From positions 1 through 32,202 of the forward strand of contig JAJZZW010000005.1 in NCBI GenBank assembly GCA_021797385.1: a stretch of 32,202 nucleotides of DNA, in the 5' to 3' direction. Position numbers and translations under genes: made by a program. The stretch comes from Thermoplasmata archaeon. GTDB lineage: Archaea; Thermoplasmatota; Thermoplasmata; Thermoplasmatales; Thermoplasmataceae. Of the stretch, positions 23,568 through 31,451 are shown piece after piece; position 1 is the first letter of the stretch; each line of letters starts with the position of its first letter. The notes beneath the pieces were generated by a model. The model searched no databases. It was given only the letters and a program-made list of their open reading frames with translations, and was not told where the DNA came from.

Positions 23568-25196
23568 TTATGCCGCATACACACCTTCCTCTGCTACATA
23601 TTTCTTCTGGGCTAGGTCCATCATCTTTCTGGTGAATAGCACTGAGTATACTGCAACTATTATTCCGAATATTAGTGACCCCCATGCAGCAAGTGCGATA
23701 TCACCGGTGGCGGTCGCTATATCAATAGTTTTCATCAGACCCGTTTGTACGGTCAATGAATGGGTGCCGTATATGGCCGGCCAGTATTCGCCTATCATAA
23801 GACCTCCCCACGCACTGTTTATTGTGGATGAAATACCACTGATGAGATATGGAAATGTTGATGGCAGTATCACCTTTCTCATCTTCCTGAAATATCCCAG
23901 ATTCAGGTTTCTGGTAATTTCCCAGTATTCAGATGGCATTGCCTTTACACCCATCCAGAATGAATAAAATACATAATAGAACGTACTTATGAATCCCAGA
24001 GATAAAACGTAAAGCTCATTTGTGTATACACCGAATATACTGAATATAAAAGGTTCTGTCAGTATAAAAAGAAATGGAAAATATATTGGTGCAGGATACG
24101 CACTTAGTGACTGGATTAATGGAATTCCATATTTTTCTGCCCTTCTATTTACTGCAAGGTAGTATCCAAGGAAGATGGCAATTATCATGGATACGAGCAA
24201 TATTGTTCCAACCCGGAGATAATCGTATCCAAGGCCAATGAGGAGTGATGGTGTTTTACCTGTAAGAACCCCCCACTCACTCAATTTCACAGATGTAATA
24301 AGTGATATGGCTTCGTAAAGTATTGCTATTAAAATAATTATACCTATTACCGCATATACATATTTAAATCTCTTCTGTTTTTTTTCCTTCTTTTCATATG
24401 TTTCTTCGTGTTTGTCCCCTTCCCTGTACTTGTAATATCTGGCTAGCCTGGTGAGTGGATTTTTGGAAAGAACAGCAAATACTCTGGTAGTTTCCTTGAG
24501 ATTTAATCTACCACGTTTCATTACAGGAGCATCCGTATCCAGTGTGTATCTCCCGACGGCATATTTACTGAACTCCCGTAGTATTATTATAATTGCAACT
24601 ATTGCAATGCCCATTATGAGCAGTGCCATTTCTATGTTGAATAATTGCCCATCTGCAACAAAGGTGTCCAGAACAGAACCTATTCCGAAAGTCTGGTAAG
24701 TATGTATTCCAACCTCGAATACCTCGCTAACTGTAATATAAAAAAAACCATCGGAGACGCTGGGAAAGAGATTTGCAGTAATTCTTGGCACGGAAAATGG
24801 AATATAAAGATATCTCAATTTGGAAAATAATCCGAAACGGGAATTTTCAACCACTTCAACCATTTCCCTTGGAACGGTCTTAAATGCCTGGTATTCACCC
24901 ATCCATATGTTCCATACGACCGCGGTGAAAACAAGAAAATCAGCTGCAAGTTCCACACCAAGCGTTCCCCCGATTCTGGTAATAAAAATAATCAGAACTA
25001 TGGGAAAGAACGTAATTACTGGAACCGATTCAAATATTTCAATGAGGATTATGTAAATATTCTCAAAAAATTTTGATTTTATCGAGGCATATGCCAGGAA
25101 CCATCCCATAATTATAGAGAGTATTATCAGCCCGATTACACGGGCCACCGTAGCCAATACGGCCAGTGTTATAAGTATTATTGCCGACATAACCAC
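23568..25196 (-). CDS. Fused double permease of an ABC importer (NitT/TauT-like)
   Basis: The 542-residue protein contains two permease halves, each with about five to six membrane helices, joined by a charged cytoplasmic linker near residues 260-285 (YREGDKHEETYEKKEKKQKRFK). Each half has an EAA-like coupling loop: EYQAFKTVPREMVEVVENSRFG in the first and GVKAMPSEYWEITRNLNLG in the second. So one chain supplies the whole membrane channel. The family is the nitrate/sulfonate/taurine-type import group, but the substrate cannot be read. No substrate-binding protein gene is next to it. It starts three bases after the ATPase stop. Confidence 0.9.
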   Translation of the reverse strand: MVMSAIILITLAVLATVARVIGLIILSIIMGWFLAYASIKSKFFENIYIILIEIFESVPVITFFPIVLIIFITRIGGTLGVELAADFLVFTAVVWNIWMGEYQAFKTVPREMVEVVENSRFGLFSKLRYLYIPFSVPRITANLFPSVSDGFFYITVSEVFEVGIHTYQTFGIGSVLDTFVADGQLFNIEMALLIMGIAIVAIIIILREFSKYAVGRYTLDTDAPVMKRGRLNLKETTRVFAVLSKNPLTRLARYYKYREGDKHEETYEKKEKKQKRFKYVYAVIGIIILIAILYEAISLITSVKLSEWGVLTGKTPSLLIGLGYDYLRVGTILLVSMIIAIFLGYYLAVNRRAEKYGIPLIQSLSAYPAPIYFPFLFILTEPFIFSIFGVYTNELYVLSLGFISTFYYVFYSFWMGVKAMPSEYWEITRNLNLGYFRKMRKVILPSTFPYLISGISSTINSAWGGLMIGEYWPAIYGTHSLTVQTGLMKTIDIATATGDIALAAWGSLIFGIIVAVYSVLFTRKMMDLAQKKYVAEEGVYAA

Positions 25197-25199
25197 ACC

Positions 25200-25991
25200 T
25201 CATTTCTTTTTCCTCGGCGGAGTCAGATAACTGTAAAGCATATCTAAATTTGCATTAAAATTATCGCTTCTGGGATTTCGTGGCCTGGGCATTGTAACTT
25301 CTACCTTTCCTACAACCGTTGCAGGTATGTTGTTCAGTATATATATCTCATCTGCAAGCTCAAGCACCTCGGTAAGATTGTGTGAGACCATGATAACTGA
25401 TTTTAATGGAGTTTCCCCGCTGAACAAAATATTATATATATCCTGCCTGAGCCCCTCGGCTGTTAATTCATCCAGATGGGCAAATGGCTCATCCATTAAA
25501 AAGACATAAGGATCCGCGGCAAAGGCTCTTGCAATTGCAACTCTCTGTCTCATCCCACCGCTCATTTCCTTGGGATAAAGATCCTCAAAACCATCAAGCC
25601 CAACTCTTGATAACGATTCCTTCGCCTTGGTTTCCATTTCATCCCTGGACATGTTCTTTGTCTTCATCGATAGCATAACATTTTCCTGGGCATCCATCCA
25701 TGGAAATGTAACTATGGATTGATGTATGAGAGCAACTTCCGGTATAGGCTCGTGGAGAATTTTTCCCATCACTTTAACTATCCCCTTATCGGGCTTCAAA
25801 AAACCACCAAGTATCCTGAGAAGTGTTGATTTGCCTATTCCGGATGGCCCTATTATTGCAACAAATTTTCCTGTATCGGCTCTAATATTAATATTTTCAA
25901 ATACATCATAGCCGTTATCATATGAAAAATAAATTCCATCCCCCTCAAGGACCGAACTTGATATATTTTCATTTTTAATTTCTACTTCCAT
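25200..25991 (-). CDS. ABC importer ATP-binding protein (NitT/TauT-like)
   Basis: A 263-residue ABC ATPase with Walker A GPSGIGKS (48-55), Q-loop Gln (Q91), signature MSGGMRQR (143-150), Walker B VFLMDE (163-168) and switch His (H204, VSHNLTE). It powers the fused permease encoded next. It lacks the AAA-associated C-terminal extension of many relatives; that domain is a separate gene downstream. GGGGTGA lies just before the ATG, but inside inverted repeats that could hide it. Confidence 0.93.
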   Translation of the reverse strand: MEVEIKNENISSSVLEGDGIYFSYDNGYDVFENINIRADTGKFVAIIGPSGIGKSTLLRILGGFLKPDKGIVKVMGKILHEPIPEVALIHQSIVTFPWMDAQENVMLSMKTKNMSRDEMETKAKESLSRVGLDGFEDLYPKEMSGGMRQRVAIARAFAADPYVFLMDEPFAHLDELTAEGLRQDIYNILFSGETPLKSVIMVSHNLTEVLELADEIYILNNIPATVVGKVEVTMPRPRNPRSDNFNANLDMLYSYLTPPRKKK

Positions 25992-26035
25992 TATGATTCA
26001 CCCCTTTATGGTGAAAATACCCCCGATCATAATGG
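25988..26035 (-). promoter_or_regulatory. Nested inverted repeats over the SD and start of the ABC ATPase gene
   Basis: Outer arms CCATTATGAT (25988-25997) and ATCATAATGG (26026-26035) are exact inverted copies. Inside them TTCACC (25997-26002) and GGTGAA (26010-26015) form a second pair. In the minus-strand mRNA the inner stem holds the SD (GGGGTGA) and the outer stem holds the ATG at 25991. A TATA-like sequence near 26060 would place the whole structure in the transcript, while another near 26043 would give a shorter leader. It may instead be a DNA operator. Confidence 0.55.
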
Positions 26036-26144
26036 TTATTTTTATAGTGTTTATTCTATATTCACGAGGTTATCTCCAAAACGATATTAAAATAATCTAT
26101 ATATAATTATGCTGAATTTCATTATTTAAATTGTATTTGTTGAT

Positions 26145-26645
26145 TTATTGTTTTTTATTGAAAAAATGCCACCATTTTTTGGTTTTATTCGTTGATTCCT
26201 CATTGAGAGCCACCTGTTTATGGTTTACAGGTTCCAGCAGAACATCTTTTCCCACAAAAATAAATCCAAGAGTTATATTGTCTATATTGTCATTGATCCA
26301 TTTGACATTTCTGTAATCCCTGAATTTATCATTGGAAACTATGAGACAGTTTTTTTCTCTTGCATAATCCAGTATAAATAAATCTGCACGGATACCTGAA
26401 GGCGCTAGAATTACTGATTTATCTTCAATCATACTATCAAGTTTTTGCTTGTCATCCACGGTATACCTTATATTGGCATCGCAAATTGTTATTATTTCGG
26501 ATGCTTTATATTCCCTAAGTTTATTGATTACAGTTAAAATATTTTCTAGTTTAGCCTTTTTCTTTCCGGATTTACTCATGCCGTACATTGCTACATTGCT
26601 GCCATCTATAATAACGATTGATCCGGAAATTTTATTTTGATACAT
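26145..26645 (-). CDS. NYN (PIN-like) domain ribonuclease, Zc3h12a-like
   Basis: The product has 166 residues from ATG 26645 (an in-frame TTG at 26651 is possible). The NYN/PIN-like acidic set is present: D14 in VIIDGSNVA, D88 in SGIRADLFIL, and D106 and D110 in IVSNDKFRD. The order and spacing fit the metal-dependent RNase fold found in Zc3h12a/Regnase-type NYN domains. A Lys-rich segment (SGKKKAK) follows the first strand, and the basic Trp-containing tail (NKTKKWWHFFNKK) could bind RNA. It is probably a cytoplasmic RNase; the target is unknown. A TATA-like stretch lies near 26668-26677. Confidence 0.83.
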   Translation of the reverse strand: MYQNKISGSIVIIDGSNVAMYGMSKSGKKKAKLENILTVINKLREYKASEIITICDANIRYTVDDKQKLDSMIEDKSVILAPSGIRADLFILDYAREKNCLIVSNDKFRDYRNVKWINDNIDNITLGFIFVGKDVLLEPVNHKQVALNEESTNKTKKWWHFFNKKQ

Positions 26646-26693
26646 AATCAAACGTCTATGCGAATAGAAAATAAATAGGTTACCTTAAAATAT

Positions 26694-26978
26694 CTAATCG
26701 CCCAATTCTTTTAATTCCTTTTTGGAGAATAGTATTTCTTTTAATTCCCTGTCAAGCTCAGGATCGTTTCTTCTCAGATATTCAAGCAGAAGTGAGAAAT
26801 GCTCCTTCTCATCATCCCTGTTGTGCCTTATTACATCCTTCAATACAGAATCCTTTGTAGCATCCAGTCTCTCATCATAGAACATTATTGCCTGCATTTC
26901 CTCTATTAATGACTGCCTGGCCCTTGACATATCCTTTGTCTTCTCATCTAAACTGTTTTCTGTTTCATACATTGGCAT
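26694..26978 (-). CDS. Encapsulin-type ferritin-like protein (EncFtn family)
   Basis: This 94-residue two-helix protein carries the EncFtn iron site: E27 (SLIEEMQAIM), Y34 (FYDER), and E57-x-x-H60 (DDEKEHFSLLLEYLRR). These fall exactly five residues before the E32, Y39, E62 and H65 described for the Rhodospirillum rubrum protein. Such proteins form ring decamers with ferroxidase activity and normally sit inside encapsulin shells. The C-terminus (KKELKELGD) has no obvious extra cargo tag, and no encapsulin shell gene is in the window. It would oxidise and sequester iron. A 10+10 bp palindrome lies across its start region and TATA box. Confidence 0.88.
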   Translation of the reverse strand: MPMYETENSLDEKTKDMSRARQSLIEEMQAIMFYDERLDATKDSVLKDVIRHNRDDEKEHFSLLLEYLRRNDPELDRELKEILFSKKELKELGD

Positions 26979-26980
26979 AA

Positions 26981-27004
26981 ATAAAGAAATGTAAATTTCT
27001 TTAT
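26981..27004. promoter_or_regulatory. 10+10 bp palindrome at the ferritin-like gene promoter
   Basis: ATAAAGAAAT (26981-26990) and ATTTCTTTAT (26995-27004) are exact inverted copies around GTAA. The dyad begins three bases upstream of the ATG (26978) and runs into the TATA-like TTTATAAAT region (about 27000-27008, minus strand ATTTATAAA). A protein bound here would block initiation, so it looks like a repressor operator, perhaps for an iron-sensing regulator. Confidence 0.6.
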
Positions 27005-27125
27005 AAATATTCTTATCATATAGATATTATAAAAGTAATGTTGCAGTGTTTGTCATTCATACCCGTGTTCTATCTCTACCAATCGTATATTGCCTTAAAT
27101 TTTTTTATTCCAAAATAATAGATAT

Positions 27126-28544
27126 TTATAAAAGTACAGTTTTCGTTCTTATTATTTCTTCCATTGTATTCCCATCAATCAGTATTACGTTTTTCTCTAT
27201 TTTCGATAACTCTACCAAATCTGGTTCGAATCCTGCTTCCGAAAATATAATAAAAATTTTGCGCCCAAAATCAAAACTGGTTGATTTTCCCTTTAAATTC
27301 TCAAGAACCCCGATATTGGCTTTTCTATTTCTATATTTAACCTCTCCGAAAAAATGTCTACCAATAGAATCCTCTCCAAGCATATCTATTTCGTCGATAA
27401 CATACTCATTTCCTGTTTTCCCATTTTTTCCCCACCATTTGCCTATTTTTACTATATCAGCATTTAGAATGTTTTGTGAGTATTTTACCAGGAATTCGGT
27501 GCATATATCTTCGAATATTTTTGATGTATACTCCTTGAAATTTTTATTAATTATATTTCTTAAAATTCTTACGTTCTCTCCGTCTATGTACTCCTTATTT
27601 TCAAATATATATTTGAAATAGAAATAAAAATAGTTACTTTTTATTTTATATAACCCATTATTTCGTTTCTTATTATATACGGGATATTCCTTTTTTATTA
27701 TATCGAGCGACATTAATTTATCTATATATGGAGATAATTCATTAGTTTTATAACCCATTGAATCTGCTATATCGGAGACACCAGTTTTTCCAGAGGCGAT
27801 CAATTTTAGAATTGTAAAATATCTTTCTGGGTTTGATAATTCTTCTCTGAGTATAAATTCTGCATCGTTATAGAAGATGTTACCTTTTGACAGATATTGG
27901 GCAAAATAATCCTTATCAGGGTCAATTAAGGAAAGATAATATGGTATACCTCCCACTAATGCATAAATTTCTATAGTTTTTTTAAAATCTGGATAGTTGA
28001 AATATTTATAGGTATCACAGAAGTGGAATTCATCAAGTTTTAAATTGCCGGTTCTTCTACCATAAAGAGGGGATGAATAGCCGAGCAGATCATTATAAAC
28101 AATATTTATCAGTGAACCACTTAATATGAACATCATATTTCTTTTTTTTAAATATAAATCATAATATTTCTGGAAAATTGAGAGAAATGATTTATCAGAC
28201 ATTATTATATATGTTATCTCATCTATAATTATTATTATTTTTTCTGTTAATCTCTCGGTCTTCTCGGCAAGGTATTCAAACACAGAAGACCAGGATGTGA
28301 AGGGATTCTCGGAGACTATTCTATCATTGAAAAGTGTAGACACTTTTATTGAAAAAGCTCTTATTAATTCTCTACTATTCTCCTGTGTGCTGAGAAAATA
28401 GGCAGCTGGTTTATTTTTGCAAAACTCATTGATAAGATAGGTTTTTCCTATTCTGCGCCGACCATATATGATTATAAAATTACCTTCTTTGGTATCATAT
28501 TGACTTTTTAAATATTCCAGTTCATAATCCCGATCTACGAACAT
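27126..28544 (-). CDS. Archaeal ATPase_2 family protein with DUF234 C-terminal domain
   Basis: The 472-residue protein begins with an archaeal STAND-like P-loop ATPase: Walker A GRRRIGKT (28-35) and Walker B IIIIIDEI (D108, E109). An LSGSLINIV sensor-like strand follows, then a winged-helix part (ASGKTGVSDIADSMG...). The C-terminal third is DUF234, with a restriction-endonuclease-like triad pattern (EIDMLGED ... FFGEVKYRNRK). Such proteins are scattered among archaea, often near mobile DNA, and have no settled role. The gene is visibly more AT-rich in its codons than the flanking metabolic genes, which fits later acquisition. Confidence 0.9.
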   Translation of the reverse strand: MFVDRDYELEYLKSQYDTKEGNFIIIYGRRRIGKTYLINEFCKNKPAAYFLSTQENSRELIRAFSIKVSTLFNDRIVSENPFTSWSSVFEYLAEKTERLTEKIIIIIDEITYIIMSDKSFLSIFQKYYDLYLKKRNMMFILSGSLINIVYNDLLGYSSPLYGRRTGNLKLDEFHFCDTYKYFNYPDFKKTIEIYALVGGIPYYLSLIDPDKDYFAQYLSKGNIFYNDAEFILREELSNPERYFTILKLIASGKTGVSDIADSMGYKTNELSPYIDKLMSLDIIKKEYPVYNKKRNNGLYKIKSNYFYFYFKYIFENKEYIDGENVRILRNIINKNFKEYTSKIFEDICTEFLVKYSQNILNADIVKIGKWWGKNGKTGNEYVIDEIDMLGEDSIGRHFFGEVKYRNRKANIGVLENLKGKSTSFDFGRKIFIIFSEAGFEPDLVELSKIEKNVILIDGNTMEEIIRTKTVLL

Positions 28545-28586
28545 AGATATATATTAACTTCTAAAATAAATACTTATCTAATCTCA

Positions 28587-28612
28587 ATTAGACTAAGTTG
28601 ACTTAGTCTAAT
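28587..28612. promoter_or_regulatory. 11+11 bp palindrome upstream of the ATPase/DUF234 gene
   Basis: ATTAGACTAAG (28587-28597) and CTTAGTCTAAT (28602-28612) are exact inverted copies around TTGA. The site is 43-68 bases before the ATPase gene ATG (28544), just upstream of a likely TATA box near 28563-28575, and about 115 bases before the thioesterase gene on the other strand. It looks like a strong operator or activator site for the ATPase gene. Confidence 0.6.
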
Positions 28613-28725
28613 ATAATTTATTTAAAATTGGATAAATCATCAACTATTCCTGCAGATATCATAAGCTGTTCATTTTAAATGAATACCTACCTTATAATTT
28701 ATTAACAAAAAATGGATAAGGGCAC

Positions 28726-29181
28726 ATGACAAGCCGGATTGAACAAATTATGGGACTTTCAGATGATCTGGATAAGATGAACAGAACTTTTAAAGAGAGC
28801 GAAAGTTTATTTGATTATATGGGGCTAAAAATTACAGGTATAGAAAATGGATTCTGTCAGATGGAATTACCCTATGATGAGAAAATTACAAGGGCCGGAA
28901 AGGTTCTGCACGGGGGCATGATAATGAGTGCAGTTGATTATGCAGGTGGCATCACTACAATGACGGTTAACGATGGTATTGATCAGGTCACACAGGAAGT
29001 AAAAATTAACTTCCTTGCGCCCATGGCAAAGGGTCCGTTCAGGATAGAGGGAAAAGTTGTAAAGGCCGGAAGAACAGCAGTTATTGTTGAAATTAAATTC
29101 TACGATGCGGAAGGAAAACTGGGTGTTATGGCACTTGGAACGTGGTATATAATAAGAGACAGGGTAATTAAAAAATCATAA
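28726..29181 (+). CDS. Hotdog-fold thioesterase, PaaI-like
   Basis: A 151-residue single hotdog domain. GKVLHGGMIMSAVDYAGG (H62-G-G) is the PaaI-type active-site helix start, followed by QEVKINFLAPMAKGPFRIEGKVVKAGRTAVIVE, the usual central strands. The family hydrolyses acyl- or phenylacyl-CoA thioesters as tetramers in the cytoplasm. A longer N-terminal helix (about 30 residues) precedes the domain. TTATAATTTA (28691-28700) is about 30 bases before the ATG. Confidence 0.9.
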   Translation: MTSRIEQIMGLSDDLDKMNRTFKESESLFDYMGLKITGIENGFCQMELPYDEKITRAGKVLHGGMIMSAVDYAGGITTMTVNDGIDQVTQEVKINFLAPMAKGPFRIEGKVVKAGRTAVIVEIKFYDAEGKLGVMALGTWYIIRDRVIKKS

Positions 29182-29248
29182 ATTATTTGAGTTTGCGTGT
29201 AATAAATACATACCAGAGAATATAATTAACATTGAAGGTGATATCTGA

Positions 29249-30601
29249 ATGAGTTTAAAATTAATTATGCCGGACAAGGAATTTTACGAGATTAATAAAA
29301 TAGAGCGGGCAGTGCAGATTGGGAGAATTTACTTCAATATTTTACTTCCAGATCCAGAAACAGGATTAACAAGATATGAAAGAAATCATGAAAACATATC
29401 CGCTGACCTGCGAACATTTATAGATGCAAATAAGGAAAAGAATGGATCAAGAAGAATTTATGATATGGATGCTGAACTCTATAAAGCTTATAAATTCCAG
29501 AAAATACTTAATGGATTTATCCTTAAAAGCAATACAAGAGAGGGAAGAAAGGCAAGATTGCTGGAAAATAAAATTGATAGCCTGCCCGTAGATATACAAA
29601 AAAGTGGCGATTTTACAGATGATGATCAGAATAGTCCTGTAATATCGGAAACACTGGATGCCTTTAGCTCCATGAAACTGGCGACCATGCTTGAGACACT
29701 TAAGGAGCATGAAATTACCAAAAAAGTAAATGGTATAAAACTGGTTCTAATTCCGGCAGATGTAGACCTGAAAAATAATACGTTACCATTGGAGGTATTC
29801 TGTTATACTGAGGATCCAATTAAGGTCGCGATACAAATTTGCATGATAAAATTCAGGGAAAAATATATTGAGGTGGAATACGGAAATGAATTCAGGGGAG
29901 ATCTATTCTATGCATTTATAAGTACTTCACCACCTGGTGATATACTTAAAAAATTTCTGACGGAGATTTTTTCTACCGAGGAAGGTAATAAAAAACCTCA
30001 ACATATAATTAAGAAAAGCAATAAAAATAAAGTACATACTGTAATGCAGTTGAGAGTGCGCATAAAAGGCATAAGCCCACCCATATGGAGAAAGCTTTTG
30101 GTAAGGTCCGATACAAAACTTCATGATTTGCATCTTATGATTCAGTCTGCTTTTGGCTGGGACAACTATCATCTTTATGAGTTCTTTGATGGATTGGCTT
30201 ATTATACAAAACCAAGTGATGAGTGGGAATCCGATCCAGATGAAATTGACTCAACTAAGGTCACTATAGAAGATCTTAATCTGCATGAGAGAGACAAGTT
30301 TGAATATACATATGATTTTGGAGACGGGTGGGAACACACAATTTCTGTAGAGAAAATACTTCCGCTTGATTCAAGTTTAAAACTTCCTGCCTGTACCGGT
30401 GGTAAAAGAAACTGCCCGCCAGAAGATTGCGGAGGAATTTTCGGTTATTATGATGTTCTTAGAAAAGCCGGTAATCCAGATGACCCCAATCATGAGGCTA
30501 CTGTTGAATGGCTCGGGGAGTACGACCCTGAGAAATTTGATCTGAAGTTTGCCAATTCAAATATCAAGAATTACAAAGACATGGAAAATGGGTTCATTTA
30601 A
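29249..30601 (+). CDS. Protein with C-terminal PRiA4_ORF3-type domain
   Basis: In this 450-residue protein, residues about 265-440 match the plasmid pRiA4b ORF-3-like fold: QLRVRIKGISPPIWRKLLV, LHDLHLMIQSAFGWDNYHLY, FEYTYDFGDGWEHTI and the Cys/Gly-rich ACTGGKRNCPPEDCGG with GYYDVL. The first 260 residues are a separate domain that I do not recognise, with a hydrophilic and acidic middle. PRiA4_ORF3 domains occur on plasmids and insertion elements and on chromosomes, with unknown biochemical function. GGTGAT (29239-29244) lies before the ATG. A broken TnpB remnant lies just downstream. Confidence 0.88.
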   Translation: MSLKLIMPDKEFYEINKIERAVQIGRIYFNILLPDPETGLTRYERNHENISADLRTFIDANKEKNGSRRIYDMDAELYKAYKFQKILNGFILKSNTREGRKARLLENKIDSLPVDIQKSGDFTDDDQNSPVISETLDAFSSMKLATMLETLKEHEITKKVNGIKLVLIPADVDLKNNTLPLEVFCYTEDPIKVAIQICMIKFREKYIEVEYGNEFRGDLFYAFISTSPPGDILKKFLTEIFSTEEGNKKPQHIIKKSNKNKVHTVMQLRVRIKGISPPIWRKLLVRSDTKLHDLHLMIQSAFGWDNYHLYEFFDGLAYYTKPSDEWESDPDEIDSTKVTIEDLNLHERDKFEYTYDFGDGWEHTISVEKILPLDSSLKLPACTGGKRNCPPEDCGGIFGYYDVLRKAGNPDDPNHEATVEWLGEYDPEKFDLKFANSNIKNYKDMENGFI

Positions 30602-30632
30602 CCTTATTAAGCTGGAAGCACCATAGGCCACA

Positions 30633-30956
30633 ATGAAGGATGGAAGCAATCGGCTATACTACAAATATAAAGAATACGGAATAAATGTAGTTAAGCAGGA
30701 AAAGAGATACACATCTAAATGTTCTTTCATTGACAGTGAGTAGATAAATAAACATAAAACATATACTGGAAAGAGGATAAAAAGAGGGATTTTCAGATCA
30801 GCACATGGAACTCTTATAAATGCCGATCTGCAGGCTTCTTACAGTATAATAAAAAAAGTAATCCATGAAGCATTTGTGAACGGGCTCGAGGATATCTGGT
30901 TAGACCCACGAAGTTTAAGCATTAAAAAGATGAACATTTCCAAAGGTGTTTGTTAA
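30633..30956 (+). pseudogene. TnpB (IS605-type OrfB) C-terminal remnant
   Basis: One frame from ATG 30633 to TAA 30956 reads like the end of a TnpB: LYYKYKEYGINVV, then KRYTSKCSFIDSE at the zinc-finger start, an in-frame TAG (30741), and on through KTYTGKRIKRGIFRSAHG, INADLQASYSIIKKVIHEAF and a short tail. Only about the last 107 codons are left; the first two thirds, including most of the RuvC-like region, are gone. A full zinc-finger second pair (C-x-x-C) is missing. It is not functional. No clear IS ends are seen. Confidence 0.85.
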
Positions 30957-31076
30957 CATGGTTAACAGAAATCGTAACCTACTGACATCAGAAGGATTTA
31001 TTCCGGCTATCATATATGATGGAAAGAAAATTATATTTTTCCATAAATTAATTATACTAACAGCCCATATTTGAAG

Positions 31077-31451
31077 ATGAATGGAGTGGAAATAGCATTT
31101 CAGCTTAATAATGATAAAGAGGAAAATGTTGTTCTGGCGCTTGCAAACTTAACCGGAAATTACTTCAAGCAGGATGAGAAAATGGATATTACATGGAGAG
31201 TTTTCCACGTAACACTGGACAAGGATAAGTACTACAGGGTGCTGTACAGGGGAGAAAAACTCAGCGACCTCCATCCGGAAAATAAGAAAAGAGTTAAAAA
31301 TAAATTTGATGAACTGAGTAAAACAGATTATAATGCACTTATGGCAGAATATGATTCAGCATCAAGGAAGGATAATTTCCAGAAGGTTGAAATAAAGGTA
31401 CTTACAGAAGAATATGATCTCTGGCAGGACAAATTCTGGAATTATTTCTAA
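31077..31451 (+). CDS. Hypothetical cytoplasmic protein
   Basis: The 124-residue protein from ATG 31077 (a TTG at 31071 is in frame) is charged and soluble, with a beta-rich first half (EIAFQLNNDKEENVVLALAN, DITWRVFHVTLD) and a helical acidic end. No motif or family is recognised. A TATA-like TTAATTATAC (31047-31056) is about 25 bases before the ATG. Its stop overlaps that of the convergent nuclease gene by four bases. Confidence 0.65.
   Translation: MNGVEIAFQLNNDKEENVVLALANLTGNYFKQDEKMDITWRVFHVTLDKDKYYRVLYRGEKLSDLHPENKKRVKNKFDELSKTDYNALMAEYDSASRKDNFQKVEIKVLTEEYDLWQDKFWNYF

Noticed and set aside
23482..23685. N-terminal extension of the ABC-associated protein to 23685
   Set aside because: The extra 68 residues are Cys/Ile/Tyr-rich, overlap the permease gene and lie before the first family motif, which begins right after the ATG at 23481.
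27229..27245. GGTTCGAATCC, a tRNA T-loop-like sequence
   Set aside because: It lies inside the ATPase/DUF234 gene, where the minus strand encodes a normal protein segment (AGFEPDLVE). No acceptor or anticodon stem is found at the right distance.
27046..27621. 191-codon plus-strand frame opposite the end of the ATPase/DUF234 gene
   Set aside because: Its Phe/Ser-rich composition is that of an antisense frame, and the minus-strand nuclease-like motif explains the sequence.
30957..31076. Insertion-element right end after the TnpB remnant
   Set aside because: GTTAAC occurs twice near 30952-30966, but it is a common six-base palindrome and no typical subterminal hairpin or matching left end was found.
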